Notes under the pieces: model-generated | The model's input: the letters and a program-made list of their open reading frames with translations, nothing else | The model's database searches: none | Told to the model about the DNA's origin: nothing | Assembly: GCA_011051745.1 (NCBI GenBank) | Contig: DRKO01000362.1 | Coordinates: 1-5,677, forward strand | DNA length: 5,677 nucleotides | Direction: 5' to 3' | Source: Chloroflexota bacterium | Lineage (GTDB): Bacteria > Chloroflexota > Anaerolineae > Aggregatilineales > UBA3940 | Part shown: positions 5,451 to 5,677 of the stretch, one piece after another | Layout: each line of letters starts with the position of its first letter | Position numbering within the stretch: the stretch's first letter is position 1 | Made by a program: the position numbers and the translations under genes

Positions 5451-5677
5451 ATGTCCGAAGAGCACCACGACCCCCTGAACCCCTCTGTCTTCCTGACGCT
5501 CGAAGACGTGCGCCGGGCGCTGGCCCTCCGCGATTTTGACGTGCTGGCCGCATGGCAGCGTATGGCCCCCCGCCCTCGCCCTCTACAGCGCCCACCGGAT
5601 CGGGAGGGGAACGCTAAACCCGCCGGTGTGTTGATCTTGCTCTATCCCCTTAACGGCGTCCTGACGTTTGTCCTGAC
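5451..5677 (+). CDS. Probable Nudix hydrolase (CoA pyrophosphatase-like), N-terminal part only
   Basis: The frame is open for 75 complete codons and runs off the right edge. The N-terminus is a charged region with a short predicted helix (about 15-39), followed by a Pro/Arg-rich linker. The segment KPAGVLILLYPLNG (56-69) and the strand that follows, VLTFVLT, resemble the first beta strands of Nudix hydrolases of the CoA-pyrophosphatase type, where a similar strand leads into LTRR and the Nudix box. The diagnostic box (GX5EX7REUXEEXGU) lies beyond the window, so the call rests on the N-terminus alone. Such enzymes cleave nucleoside-diphosphate-linked metabolites. The start at 5451 is the only candidate after the in-frame stop of the preceding gene (5418-5420). 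The 30-base gap suggests co-transcription with the DUF2085 gene. Confidence 0.65.
   Translation, partial: MSEEHHDPLNPSVFLTLEDVRRALALRDFDVLAAWQRMAPRPRPLQRPPDREGNAKPAGVLILLYPLNGVLTFVL

Overview
The window reads as an ordinary housekeeping stretch of a GC-rich bacterial chromosome, probably from the phylum Chloroflexota. That assignment is an inference from the style of the DnaG, FtsH and DUF2085 proteins and was not checked against a database. I see no tRNA, rRNA, CRISPR array, insertion sequence, phage gene or defence system. I do not think the window holds a new multi-gene system. What is unusual lies in the short control regions between the genes.

Layout. Bases 2046 down to 1 (minus strand) hold dnaG, the replication primase. 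It reads without interruption for 682 codons and runs off the left edge. Bases 2047-2512 form a divergent control region. The side towards dnaG is GC-rich and holds a perfect TATAAT on the minus strand, which would give a leader of about 225 nt with several possible hairpins. The side towards ftsH is AT-rich and holds a good promoter, three helically phased TTGAKA repeats and two overlapping, mutually exclusive inverted repeats. Bases 2513-4363 (plus) hold ftsH, a complete membrane-bound AAA+ zinc protease. The GTG at 2513, with a well-placed ribosome binding site, is preferred over the ATG at 2459. A 16-bp hairpin follows the ftsH stop. A perfect extended -10 promoter, with a dyad over its -35 position, then drives a 301-residue DUF2085 membrane protein (4515-5420). 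Thirty bases further on begins a probable Nudix hydrolase (5451 to the right edge), which has a ribosome binding site apparently split by a small hairpin.

How the parts work together. DnaG makes replication primers and FtsH performs membrane and soluble protein quality control; they share only the intergenic region. The DUF2085 protein is of unknown function and appears to have its own promoter. It is probably co-transcribed with the Nudix gene, a likely metabolite-cleaning pyrophosphohydrolase. The long open frames opposite dnaG and ftsH are codon-phase shadows. They arise because in-phase antisense stops need TTA, CTA or TCA codons, which are rare in GC-rich genes.
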